From DASUPK01 sp963728875 (GTDB taxonomy: Bacteria; Actinomycetota; Thermoleophilia; Solirubrobacterales; 70-9): a DNA stretch of 64,000 nt. Shown piece after piece: positions 48,101-56,618 of the stretch. The stretch spans positions 930,001-994,000 of the forward strand of contig CAVSLJ010000001.1 in NCBI GenBank assembly GCA_963728875.1, written 5' to 3'. The position numbers and the translations under genes are program-made. Each line of letters starts with the position of its first letter. Position 1 is the first letter of the stretch. The notes beneath the pieces were generated by a model. That model ran no database searches. It saw only the letters and a program-made list of their open reading frames with translations, and had not been told where the DNA came from.

Positions 48101-49573
48101 TTACCTGCTCGCCGGGACGACTGCGATGTCCTCGAGCGCGAACTTGCCGTTCGCGCTCTCGTGATCGCCGAGCGGATACTCACCGGTGAAACAGGCATCG
48201 CAGTGCTTCTCGCGGGGTGTTCCGACGGCTTCGTAGACGGCGTCCATCGACAGGTAGGCCAGCGAGTCGGCGCCGAGCTCCTCGGCGATCTCCTCGACCG
48301 TGCGGTCGTGGGCCACCATCTCCTCGCGCGTCGACATGTCGATCCCGTAGTGGCAGGGATGGCGGATCGGCGGCGCCGAGATCCGCAGGTGCACCTCCTT
48401 CGCCCCCGCGTCCTTCAGCATCGCGACGATCTGGCGGGTCGTGTTGCCGCGAACGATCGAGTCGTCCACGACCACCACCCGCTTGCCGGCGACGATCTCG
48501 GGAAGCGGGTTGAACTTCATCCGCAACCCGTGCTTGCGCAGCTCCTGTCCCGGCTGGATGAAGGTGCGCGCGACGTAGCGGTTCTTGATGAGCCCGTCGT
48601 CCTTGGGCAGGCCGGCGGCCCGGGCGAACCCATTGGCCATCGGATTCCCGGAGTCCGGGACCGAGATGACGAGGTCGGCGTCCACCGGAGCCTCCTCGGC
48701 CAGCAGCTCGCCCATCCGCCCGCGCACCTCCTGCAGCACGCGGTTCTCCAGCCTCGAGTCCGGCCGCGAGAAGTAGATGTGCTCGAACACGCACTGGGCG
48801 GGGCGCTCGCCGGTGATCACCGGCTTCAGCTCCAGGCCCTTGGCCGACAGCGAGACCATCTCCCCCGGCTGGACCTCGCGAATCATCTGCGCGCCGATGA
48901 TGTCGAAGGCGCAGCTCTCCGAGGCGACCACGAAGCACTCGGGGGAGCCGTCGCTCGGCTTCATCTTGCCCAACGCCAGCGGGCGCACCCCGTGCGGATC
49001 CCGGAACGCGACAACTGCGTGCTTGGTCATCACGACGGTCGAGTAGGCGCCCTCGAGCCGCGGCATCACCTGGGCCGCCGCGTCCTCGATCCACTCATCA
49101 CCCTCGCCCGCAGTGCGGGAGAGGAGGGCGGCCATGATCTCGGAGTCCGAGGTGCCGCGCAGCTGCAGCCCCGCCTCGGTCAACTCGTTGTAGAGCTCGA
49201 CGGCGTTGGTCAGGTTGCCGTTGTGGGCGAGGGCGAGCTCACGACCGTCGTCGCGCCAGACGGGCTGGGCGTTGTCCCAGGCGCCGCCGCCGGTGGTCGA
49301 ATACCGGACGTGCCCGATCGCCATGTCACCGGCGAGCGCGCGGAGCTTCTCCTCGTCGAAGACCTGAGAGACCAGGCCGAGCTCCCGAAGCGTGGTGATG
49401 TGACCGCCCTCGCAGGTGGCGATTCCCGCCGACTCCTGGCCGCGGTGCTGGAGCGCGTAGAGGCCGAAATAGGCGAGACGGGCGACGTCGCGCCCGGGCG
49501 CGTACACGCCGAAGACACCGCACTCATCGCGCGGTCCATCGCGATCGGGAACGTCGAAGCGCGCGTCGGTCAC
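48101..49573 (-). CDS. purF: Amidophosphoribosyltransferase
   Basis: This is the 490-residue first enzyme of purine synthesis, which joins ammonia from glutamine to PRPP. The Ntn nucleophile is C18 in RDECGVFGVYAP, so the first 17 residues should be removed as a propeptide. GALQHRGQ-like LYALQHRGQESAGI, the PRPP-loop VVVVDDSIVRGNTTRQ and a Cys-rich C-terminus (HCDACFTGEYP), which in relatives helps bind an Fe-S cluster, are present. The start is a GTG at 49573; open frame to 49675 is not conserved. It is separated by about 140 bases from the upstream propeller genes. Confidence 0.95.
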   Translation of the reverse strand: MTDARFDVPDRDGPRDECGVFGVYAPGRDVARLAYFGLYALQHRGQESAGIATCEGGHITTLRELGLVSQVFDEEKLRALAGDMAIGHVRYSTTGGGAWDNAQPVWRDDGRELALAHNGNLTNAVELYNELTEAGLQLRGTSDSEIMAALLSRTAGEGDEWIEDAAAQVMPRLEGAYSTVVMTKHAVVAFRDPHGVRPLALGKMKPSDGSPECFVVASESCAFDIIGAQMIREVQPGEMVSLSAKGLELKPVITGERPAQCVFEHIYFSRPDSRLENRVLQEVRGRMGELLAEEAPVDADLVISVPDSGNPMANGFARAAGLPKDDGLIKNRYVARTFIQPGQELRKHGLRMKFNPLPEIVAGKRVVVVDDSIVRGNTTRQIVAMLKDAGAKEVHLRISAPPIRHPCHYGIDMSTREEMVAHDRTVEEIAEELGADSLAYLSMDAVYEAVGTPREKHCDACFTGEYPLGDHESANGKFALEDIAVVPASR

Positions 49574-49717
49574 GTCTTGTGGAGGTGTCTCAACCTCTGG
49601 AGATCGAAGTAGCGGACAGGCGAACAGCCCGCACCCGGAGGGTAGCAGCGGCCACGGAGCGGTCAGCACCGTCAATCCGCCGCAAAATCGCCGGTTTCGC
49701 GTCCAGTAGTGGGTCGC

Positions 49718-50989
49718 TTACTTCTTCTTGCGCTGCCTGACCAAGCTGACGGTGACCGGCTTCGTGTTCGCCACTCCCGCGACGCCGGCGGGCACGAAGT
49801 GGATAAAGACCTTCGCCTTGACCTTCGCCTTGCTCTTCTTCTTGAGCTGCTTCTTCAGCTTCTTCGCGGTCTTCCCGACAGGCTTCACCGCCACCTTGAA
49901 CGAGGAGGCCTGCGGAATCGTCAATCCGACCTGCTTGACGGCAGCCGCGGTCGCGTTTACATCCGGCGGTGTACTCACCTGGTTCAGCGTCACCTGACCA
50001 GGTCCTGGCACCATGGCGTTGATCGTCGCGGTGCCCTTCCTTTTCTTCTTGGTGACCGAGTTGACGGTGATCTTGTTGGAGGGGGCGGCTGCGAGCTGGC
50101 AGGGATTGGTTGGACCCGGAATCAGCGCTGGGTTGGGCGCGCCGCCGTTGACGTTCGAGCGCCCGATCGTCTTGGCGTCCTGGTTGCCCCAGAACAGATA
50201 CTGGGAGTTGACCGCGACACCGCACGGGCCGCCGGACGTGGTGCCGGCGGGGACGAAGCTCGGAGTCGGCGTTCCGCCGCCAACCGGCACGCGGCCCACC
50301 GTGTTCGGGGTGCCCGTGCTCCAGTACAGAAAGCTCGGATCGACGGCCAGGCCGCAGAAGCGCTCGGGGATCGGGATGAAATTGGGGTCTACCCCGGTGC
50401 CGTCGAGGGTCGCGCGGCCGATGTGAACGCCGCCGCTGCCGAAGAAATAGACGAAGCTCGAGTCTGCGGTCAGCCCGCACGATCCGACGGGGGTGTTGAT
50501 GAAGTCAGGGACGGGATTGCTGCCGTCGAGGTTCGCGTGGCCGATGGTGGCGGCGCCCATGCCCACCGTGTTCGTCCAGTAGATGCCGGTGGGGGTCACA
50601 GCGACGGAGCCCGGGGAGGTCACGTTGGCGGTGATGAACTGGTTGTTCACGCCCGAGCCGTCGAGGTTGGCGCGGCCGATGGTGCTCACCCCGCCGTCGA
50701 GGGTCGTCCAGTAGATGAACTTGGAGTCAATGGCGACGCCGTGCACCCCATTGACACCGGTGATGAAGTTGTTGTTGGCGCCGGACCCGTTGATCTTCGC
50801 CCGCCCGATGCTCGTCTGATTGTCGTTGGCCCAGTAGACGAAGTTGCCATGGGCGTGCGGCGGGGTGATCAGCAGGACGAGGGCGGCGAGCACGCCGGAG
50901 GCGAGAATCGTGAGCAGCACCCTCCTTCGCAGGGGGCGCGCACCCGGATGTTGTGAGTGACCGGCGTGCGAGAGACGTCGCTCGAGCAC
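49718..50989 (-). CDS. Secreted YWTD-type beta-propeller protein with Lys-rich C-terminal domain (copy 2)
   Basis: The protein of about 423 residues has an N-terminal export segment (RRRVLLTILASGVLAALVLLI). Six or so repeats follow of the form FxYWxN...IGRA(K/N)(I/L)(N/D)GSG, as in low-density-lipoprotein-receptor YWTD or virginiamycin-lyase-like propellers. After residue ~300 comes a separate domain, KITVNSVTKKKRKGTATI to VAVKPVGKTAKKLKKQL, ending in RQRKKK. I place the start at the GTG 8 bases after the stop of its paralogue. The frame is open upstream to 51403, but that part is a shadow of the paralogue. Ligand and role are unknown. Confidence 0.78.
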   Translation of the reverse strand: MLERRLSHAGHSQHPGARPLRRRVLLTILASGVLAALVLLITPPHAHGNFVYWANDNQTSIGRAKINGSGANNNFITGVNGVHGVAIDSKFIYWTTLDGGVSTIGRANLDGSGVNNQFITANVTSPGSVAVTPTGIYWTNTVGMGAATIGHANLDGSNPVPDFINTPVGSCGLTADSSFVYFFGSGGVHIGRATLDGTGVDPNFIPIPERFCGLAVDPSFLYWSTGTPNTVGRVPVGGGTPTPSFVPAGTTSGGPCGVAVNSQYLFWGNQDAKTIGRSNVNGGAPNPALIPGPTNPCQLAAAPSNKITVNSVTKKKRKGTATINAMVPGPGQVTLNQVSTPPDVNATAAAVKQVGLTIPQASSFKVAVKPVGKTAKKLKKQLKKKSKAKVKAKVFIHFVPAGVAGVANTKPVTVSLVRQRKKK

Positions 50990-50997
50990 TCTTCGGC

Positions 50998-52281
50998 CTA
51001 CTTCTTCTTCTTGGCCTGCTTGACCAGCGTGACGTCCACCTGCTGGGTGTTCGGCACGCCCGCGACGCCGGCCGGCACGAAGTGGATGAACACACTGACC
51101 TTCGCCGTGGCCTTCGCCTTGCGCTTCTTCCGGAGCTGCTTCTTGATCTGCTTGTTGAGCTTCTTCGCCGTCTTCCCGACGGGCTTCACCGCCAGGTTGA
51201 ACGACGACGCCTCCGAGATCGTCAGCCCGACCTGCTTGACGGCGGCGGCGGTCGCGTTGACGTCCGGCGGGGTATTCGTCTGGTTCAGCGTCACCTGACC
51301 CGGCCCCGACACCTTGGCGCTGATGGTCGCGGTGCCCTTCTTCTTCTTTTTCGCAATCGAGTTGACCGTGATCTTGTTCGAGGGCGCCGCCGCGGGCAGA
51401 CATGGGTCCACCGAGCCGGCGATCAGATTCGGATTCGGCGAGCCGCCGTTCGTGTTGGCCCGGCCGATGAAGTCGCTCGGGCCCGAGTTGCCCCAGAAGA
51501 CGTACTGCGAGTTGACCGCGACACCGCAGACCGCAGCGCCGGCGGGCGCGGCATTCGGAATGAAGTCGTTGTTCGGGCTGCCCCCACTGATCGGCGCGCG
51601 GCCGACGGACCTGCTGCTTGACCCCCAGTAGATGAAGCTGGGGTCGACCGCGACGCCGCAGCTGGCGCTGGCGCCGGGAACGAAGTTGAAGGTGGGAGCC
51701 GAGCCGTCGGGACCCGCCCGGCCAACGCTCTGTCCCAACCCGCTGTCGAGCCAGTAGACGAAGTTGGGATCGGCTGCACCGCCGCAGAGGGGATCACCAC
51801 CTGGGTTGACTATCGGGCTGGTGGGACTACTGCCATCGATGTTCGCGCGGCCGACCGTGGTGGAGTTGATCCAGTAGATCGCCGACCCGCTCACGGCGAT
51901 TGCGGCTTGTGGCGCGGCAGGTGCGAAATTCAGGGCGCCGGAGTTCGGGATGAAGGTGGGGTTCGGGCTGCTGCCATCCAGGTTGGCACGCCCGATCGTG
52001 CTCGTCGCCCCGCTCCCCTGCGTCCAGTAGATGAATTTGGAGTCCACGGTGACCCCATGAACGTTGTTGAGGCCGCCGATGAACGCATTGTTCAACCCGG
52101 TGCCATTGATCTTCGCCCGGCCGATCGAGTTGCCGCCCCCCGTGTTCGCCCAATAGACGAAGTTGGCATTCGCCAGAGGCGGCAGCGCGAGCAGCGCGAT
52201 CGCGGCCAACAGAACCGTCGCCGCGAGAGCGGTTCCTCTCCTCTGTGGACGAGCGCCCGGCATCTCTACCCGGCCAAACAC
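50998..52281 (-). CDS. Secreted YWTD-type beta-propeller protein with Lys-rich C-terminal domain (copy 1)
   Basis: The 427-residue protein is a close paralogue of the next gene downstream. It has a signal peptide (TALAATVLLAAIALLALPPLANA) and propeller blades such as NFVYWANTGGG and KFIYWTQGSGA with IGRANLDGSSPNPTFI. The same C-terminal domain (KITVNSIAKKKKKGTATI to VTLVKQAKKKK) follows. The near-identical architecture and head-to-tail order show tandem duplication. It lies 32 bases downstream of purL on the same strand. It may be an extracellular or wall-bound binding protein; no catalytic residues are evident. Confidence 0.8.
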   Translation of the reverse strand: MFGRVEMPGARPQRRGTALAATVLLAAIALLALPPLANANFVYWANTGGGNSIGRAKINGTGLNNAFIGGLNNVHGVTVDSKFIYWTQGSGATSTIGRANLDGSSPNPTFIPNSGALNFAPAAPQAAIAVSGSAIYWINSTTVGRANIDGSSPTSPIVNPGGDPLCGGAADPNFVYWLDSGLGQSVGRAGPDGSAPTFNFVPGASASCGVAVDPSFIYWGSSSRSVGRAPISGGSPNNDFIPNAAPAGAAVCGVAVNSQYVFWGNSGPSDFIGRANTNGGSPNPNLIAGSVDPCLPAAAPSNKITVNSIAKKKKKGTATISAKVSGPGQVTLNQTNTPPDVNATAAAVKQVGLTISEASSFNLAVKPVGKTAKKLNKQIKKQLRKKRKAKATAKVSVFIHFVPAGVAGVPNTQQVDVTLVKQAKKKK

Positions 52282-52313
52282 GTGATCAGCCTACCCGTCG
52301 CGGTGTTGGCGAA

Positions 52314-54554
52314 TCAAATGCGCCCGTCGAGAGAACGCCAGGCACGCTCGGCCTCCGCGAGCGCCACCGAGACATCCCGCTCGGCGGCCGCGATCGAAAT
52401 CCGATCGCCCGTGACCGCACCGAGCTCGACGGCTGCGACGCCGGCCTCCTCGGCCCGCGCGATCAGTGCATTCGCGCGCCCGGTGTCGGCCGCGAGCACG
52501 ATTCCACCGGGGCCCTCGCCGAACAGGTTGGTCTCGCCCGAGCCGCCGCGAAGCTCGACCAGGGGATCGAGGTCAATCTTCATCCCCACCTGCGCCGCGA
52601 TCGCCATCTCCGCCAGGGCGCAGGCCAGGCCGCCGTCACTCACGTCGTGCGCGGCCGTGGCGATTCCTTGTCGGACCAGTTCCCTGACCAGCCCGAGCGC
52701 CGCACCGACCTCGCTGAGCGGCACCTGCGGCAATCCTTGGGAGAGCTCTCCGCGTTGCTTGGCGAGCTCCGAGCCCGCCAGCGAGGGCGCGAACGGCCCG
52801 ATCAGCACCAGACGATCCCCGTCGCCCGGCGCCAGGCCCGGCACCGCGGCGGCGTCGGGCAGCTCGCCGACCATCCCCACCACCGGCGTCGGGTAGATCG
52901 GACCATGCTCGGTCTCGTTGTAGAGGGAGACGTTGCCGCCGACGACCGGCACCTTCAGAGCCAGGCAGGCTTCGGCCAGGCCGAGCACCGCGCGATCGAG
53001 CTGCCAGGCGACGTTGGGTTTCTCGGGGTTGCCGAAGTTGAGGCAGTTGGTCAGGCCGAGCGGATCGGCGCCGACGCAGGCGAGGTTCTGGGCGCACTCG
53101 AGAACCGCCTCGATCGCCCCGGCGTACGGATCGCAGGCGACCCGGCGCCCGTTGCCGTCGATCGCCACCGCGATCGCCCGATCCGATTCGGGGATCATCA
53201 GCACGGCCGCGTCCGCCGATTCCGGACGGCGAGCGGTCCGGGAGCCGACCACCGAGTCGTACTGCTCGAACGCCCAGCGCTTCGACGCGACGTTCGGTGC
53301 GCCGAGGAGGGCGCTGAGGATCGCCGAGGGATCGCCGGGATCGGCCGAGCGCCCCGCGCTGAGCGCGACCTGCTCACCCAGCGTTTCGGCGTTTCCGTAC
53401 ATCCAGCCGCCCGGCTCCTCGGGCTCGAGGTCATACAGCGGGCACTCGTCGACCAGAGCCGAGACCGGGACGTCTCCGACCTCGACCCCGTCGTCCAGTA
53501 CCCGCAGCCGCCCGCTGTCGGTGATCTCGCCGATCGCGGCGGAGCCGGTCTGCCAGCGCTCGCAGGTGGCCACCACCTCCTCGAGCCGCGAGGGCTCGAC
53601 CACCGCGAGCATCCGCTCCTGCGACTCGGAGACCATCACCTCGAAGGGCTCGAGGTCCGGCTCGCGAAGCGGCACCTTGGCGACGTCGATGTCGATCCCC
53701 ACGCCACCCTTCGATGCCATCTCCCCGGCCGAGGAGGTCAGCCCTGCCGCGCCGAGGTCCTGGAGCGAGACGAGCAGGCCACGATCGAGAAGCTCCAGGC
53801 AGCACTCGAGCAGCTTCGACTCCTCGAAGGGATCGCCGATCTGGACGCTCGGGCGCTTGCTGTCATCCCCCGCCTCGAGCTCGGCGGAGGCGAGCACCGA
53901 GGCGCCGCCGATCCCGTCGCGCCCCGTCGACGCGCCCATGATCAGCAGCAGGTTCCCGGGGCCCGCGGCTGCGGAGCGGATCATGGCGTCGGTCCTCGCG
54001 AGCCCGACGCACATCGCGTTCACCAGGCAGTTGTGCTCGTAGGACGCCTCGAAGTAGACCTCGCCGCCGACGGTGGGAACGCCGATCGAGTTGCCGTAGT
54101 GGCCGATCCCCGCGACAGCGCCCTCGAACAGATACCGCGAGCGCTCGTCAGTCGGCTCCCCGAACCGGAGCGAGTCGAGCACCGCGATCGGGCGTGCCCC
54201 GATCGCGAAGACATCGCGAAGGATCCCGCCGACTCCGGTGGCGGCACCCTGGAACGGCTCCACGGCGCTCGGGTGGTTGTGCGACTCGACCTTGAACGCG
54301 ACCGAGTGCCCGTTGCCGACGTCGACGGCGCCCGCGTTCTCGCCGGGTCCCATCACGACCCGCTCGCCCTCCGTCGGCAGCCGTCCCAGCAGCTTGCGCG
54401 AGTGCTTGTAGGCGCAGTGCTCCGACCAGAGCAGCGAGAACATCGCCAGCTCGACCCCATTCGGGTCGCGCCCGAGCAACTCGACGATCCGCTCGTATTC
54501 GGAGTCGGTGAGCCCGAGCTCGCGGTGCGGGCTCTCGGAGACCCCGGCGCTCAC
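52314..54554 (-). CDS. purL: Phosphoribosylformylglycinamidine synthase subunit PurL
   Basis: The 746-residue small-type PurL works with PurQ and PurS in the ATP-dependent amidation of FGAR. The active-site His is in LLWSEHCAYKHSRKLL. VKVESHNHPSAVEPFQGAATGVGGILRDV and the second-half DVSDGGLACALAEMA are the typical AIRS-like motifs. The ATG overlaps the purQ stop by 4 bases. The complementary strand also has an open frame of over 800 codons, which is a shadow. Confidence 0.97.
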   Translation of the reverse strand: MSAGVSESPHRELGLTDSEYERIVELLGRDPNGVELAMFSLLWSEHCAYKHSRKLLGRLPTEGERVVMGPGENAGAVDVGNGHSVAFKVESHNHPSAVEPFQGAATGVGGILRDVFAIGARPIAVLDSLRFGEPTDERSRYLFEGAVAGIGHYGNSIGVPTVGGEVYFEASYEHNCLVNAMCVGLARTDAMIRSAAAGPGNLLLIMGASTGRDGIGGASVLASAELEAGDDSKRPSVQIGDPFEESKLLECCLELLDRGLLVSLQDLGAAGLTSSAGEMASKGGVGIDIDVAKVPLREPDLEPFEVMVSESQERMLAVVEPSRLEEVVATCERWQTGSAAIGEITDSGRLRVLDDGVEVGDVPVSALVDECPLYDLEPEEPGGWMYGNAETLGEQVALSAGRSADPGDPSAILSALLGAPNVASKRWAFEQYDSVVGSRTARRPESADAAVLMIPESDRAIAVAIDGNGRRVACDPYAGAIEAVLECAQNLACVGADPLGLTNCLNFGNPEKPNVAWQLDRAVLGLAEACLALKVPVVGGNVSLYNETEHGPIYPTPVVGMVGELPDAAAVPGLAPGDGDRLVLIGPFAPSLAGSELAKQRGELSQGLPQVPLSEVGAALGLVRELVRQGIATAAHDVSDGGLACALAEMAIAAQVGMKIDLDPLVELRGGSGETNLFGEGPGGIVLAADTGRANALIARAEEAGVAAVELGAVTGDRISIAAAERDVSVALAEAERAWRSLDGRI

Positions 54555-55222
54555 GCCACGGCGGTCTGCTGGGCGCCGGCCAGGGCGCGGAACAGGGCGA
54601 GCCCGTCGTCGGAACCGGTCAGCGGATCGACTGCGTGCTCCGGATGCGGCATCAGCCCGAGGACGTTCCCGGCCTCGTTCGTGACCCCCGCGATGTCGCG
54701 GACACTGCCGTTCGGGTTCTCGCCCGGCGCGTAGCGGAAGGCGATCCGTCCCCCGGCCTCGAGGCGATCGAGATCGGCGTCCGGCGCGAAGTAGCGGCCG
54801 CTCATGTGCTTGATCGGGATCGAGAGTCGATCGCCCGCCCCGATCAGGGAGCCGAACGGCCCAGCGAAGTCCTCGGCCACGAGCCCGACCTGTCTGCAGA
54901 TGAAGCGCAGTCCCTCGTTGGGCAGGAGAGCACCGGGCAGCAGTCCCGCCTCACAGAGGACCTGGAAGCCGTTGCAGATGCCGAGCACCGGACCACCTTC
55001 GGCCGCGAAGCGGGCGACCGCCTCCATCGCGGGCGAAAAACGGGCAATCGCCCCCGCGCGCAGGTAGTCGCCGTAGGAGAACCCGCCCGGGACGATGACG
55101 CCGTCAAGCCCGGAGAGCTCCGTCTCCTCATGCCAGACAAGCCTTCCCTCGCCGACACGTTCGACGGCTGACAGGGCATCGCGCTCGTCGCAGGACCCCG
55201 GGAACTGGATGACGCCGATCAC
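54551..55222 (-). CDS. purQ: Phosphoribosylformylglycinamidine synthase glutaminase subunit PurQ
   Basis: A 223-residue class I glutamine amidotransferase that feeds ammonia to PurL. The nucleophile Cys is in VLGICNGFQVLCEAGLLPG, and the His-Glu pair is in GLMPHPEHAVDPL. The start MIGVIQFPGSCDERDAL is canonical. It overlaps purS upstream and purL downstream by 4 bases each, as expected for subunits made in fixed ratio. Confidence 0.97.
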   Translation of the reverse strand: MIGVIQFPGSCDERDALSAVERVGEGRLVWHEETELSGLDGVIVPGGFSYGDYLRAGAIARFSPAMEAVARFAAEGGPVLGICNGFQVLCEAGLLPGALLPNEGLRFICRQVGLVAEDFAGPFGSLIGAGDRLSIPIKHMSGRYFAPDADLDRLEAGGRIAFRYAPGENPNGSVRDIAGVTNEAGNVLGLMPHPEHAVDPLTGSDDGLALFRALAGAQQTAVA

Positions 55223-55443
55223 TTCTCGAGCTCCACCTCGAAATCCTCGATCAGCGGGTTGGCGAGCAGCTTCTCGCAGAGGTCGTCGAGCTTGCTCGGA
55301 TCGTCGGTTTCGAGCTCCACCAGGCGTCCGACGCGAACGTCATGGACCCCGTCGAAGCCGAGGGCCGGCAGCGCCCTCTCGACCGCCTTCCCCTGTGGGT
55401 CGAGGATGCCCTCCTTCGGCCGGATCAGCACCTTGGCCTTCAC
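55219..55443 (-). CDS. purS: Phosphoribosylformylglycinamidine synthase subunit PurS
   Basis: The 74-residue PurS bridges PurL and PurQ. It has the standard sequence AKVLIRPKEGILDPQGKAVERAL with GFDGVHDVRVGRLVELE and the C-terminal LANPLIEDFEVELE. It starts 21 bases after purC and overlaps purQ by 4 bases. Confidence 0.96.
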   Translation of the reverse strand: MKAKVLIRPKEGILDPQGKAVERALPALGFDGVHDVRVGRLVELETDDPSKLDDLCEKLLANPLIEDFEVELEK

Positions 55444-55464
55444 TCACTCAGCCTAGCGGTGAGC

Positions 55465-56316
55465 TCAGAGGGTTCGGCCGGTGATCTTCTCGTAGGCCTC
55501 GACGTACTTGGCCCGGGTGTTCTGCACGACCTCGTCGGGCAGCTCCGGCCCCGGCTCGGTGTGATCCCATCCCACCGAGTCGGAGTAGTCGCGCACGTAC
55601 TGCTTGTCGAAGGAGGGTTGGGGACCGCCGGGTTCGTAGCTGTCCGCCGGCCAGAACCGAGAGGAGTCAGGAGTCAGGACCTCGTCGCCGAGGACGATCT
55701 CGGCGCCCGGCGACGATCCGAACTCGAACTTGGTGTCGGCCAGGAGGATGCCCTGATCGGCAGCGTGGTCGGCGCCGCGTTGATAGATCTCGATCGAAAC
55801 GCGCCTGAGCTCCTCCATCAGCGGCCGGTTCCCGATCGCCTCGGCGGCCGTGTCGAAGTCGATGTTCTCGTCGTGCTCGCCGAGCTCCGCCTTGGTGGCC
55901 GGCGTGAAGATCGGCTCGGGCAGCTTGTCGGACTCGCGCAGCCCATCGGGAAGATCGATCCCACAGACGGCGCCCGACTCGCGGTACTCCTTCCACCCCG
56001 AGCCCGAGAGGTAGCCGCGAACCACGCACTCGACCGGATACATGTCGAGCTTCTTCACCCGCATGCCCCGCCCCGCGGCCTCCGGAGGCACGTCCTCCGA
56101 GATGAAGTGGTTCGGGACGATGTCGCCGGTCAGCTCGAACCAGAACAGGGACATCTGGGTGAGCACCTTGCCCTTGTCGGGGATCTGGGTGGGCAGGATC
56201 ACGTCGTAGACCGAGATCCGGTCGGAGGCGACCATGATCAGCTCGTCGCCGTCCTCGTAGATCTCCCGGACCTTGCCGGAGCCCGCCAGGCGCAGGTCGG
56301 AGAGCGAAGTCGTCAT
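55465..56316 (-). CDS. purC: Phosphoribosylaminoimidazole-succinocarboxamide synthase
   Basis: The 283-residue SAICAR synthetase belongs to the longer actinobacterial/eukaryal-like class. Blocks are GSGKVREIYEDGDELIMVASDRISVYDV, PVECVVRGYLSGSGWKEY, ILLADTKFEFG and DEVLTPDSSRFW. The start at MTTSLSDLRLAGSGKVRE (56316) overlaps the stop of the GST-like gene as ATGA; open frame upstream is a shadow. Confidence 0.96.
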   Translation of the reverse strand: MTTSLSDLRLAGSGKVREIYEDGDELIMVASDRISVYDVILPTQIPDKGKVLTQMSLFWFELTGDIVPNHFISEDVPPEAAGRGMRVKKLDMYPVECVVRGYLSGSGWKEYRESGAVCGIDLPDGLRESDKLPEPIFTPATKAELGEHDENIDFDTAAEAIGNRPLMEELRRVSIEIYQRGADHAADQGILLADTKFEFGSSPGAEIVLGDEVLTPDSSRFWPADSYEPGGPQPSFDKQYVRDYSDSVGWDHTEPGPELPDEVVQNTRAKYVEAYEKITGRTL

Positions 56317-56618
56317 CCGCCACCCACCTCGGGCTGGACCGCCGGATGCGCCTTGGCCCACTCGGCGATCGTGCCGGAGTCGCCGATCGCCTTGCCCTCG
56401 TCAAGGAGCAGGACGGGAAGGTTCACGCTGCCGGTCAGCGCCTTCACCTCCTGGCGCCCCTTGCGGCGCTGGCTCCAGGTCCAGGGAACGAGGCGGTAGC
56501 CGGGCAGGATGCGGATCTCGTACTCGTAACCGGCCTCGTCGAGCGCCTTCGCCGCGCGGCCGCAGGGATGCCCGATGCTGGCGTGGTTCTTCTCCTGGCC
56601 GCAGGTGTAGAGGATCAC
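56313..56618 (-). CDS. Glutathione S-transferase N-terminal / glutaredoxin-like domain protein
   Basis: The 101-residue protein is a single thioredoxin-fold domain. It starts ILYTCGQEKNHASIGHPCGRAAKALDEAGYEYE, with the GST-N order, a cis-Pro in SVNLPVLLLDEG and IGDSGTIAEWAKAHP as the glutathione-binding-like turn. No helical GST C-terminal domain follows. It is coupled by 4-base overlaps to purB upstream and purC downstream, an unexpected position inside the purine operon. The redox partner is unknown. Confidence 0.82.
   Translation of the reverse strand: MILYTCGQEKNHASIGHPCGRAAKALDEAGYEYEIRILPGYRLVPWTWSQRRKGRQEVKALTGSVNLPVLLLDEGKAIGDSGTIAEWAKAHPAVQPEVGGG

Noticed and set aside
49718..51403. 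Treating the whole 561-codon frame as one propeller protein
   Set aside because: The first ~138 codons are a shadow of the upstream paralogue. The export signal starts after 50989, and the rest matches the length of the paralogue.
52245..54734. An open frame of 829 codons on the plus strand opposite purL
   Set aside because: It is the complement of a clear, full-length purL, shows no family motif and has the Arg/Gly/Asp-rich look of antisense frames in GC-rich coding DNA.
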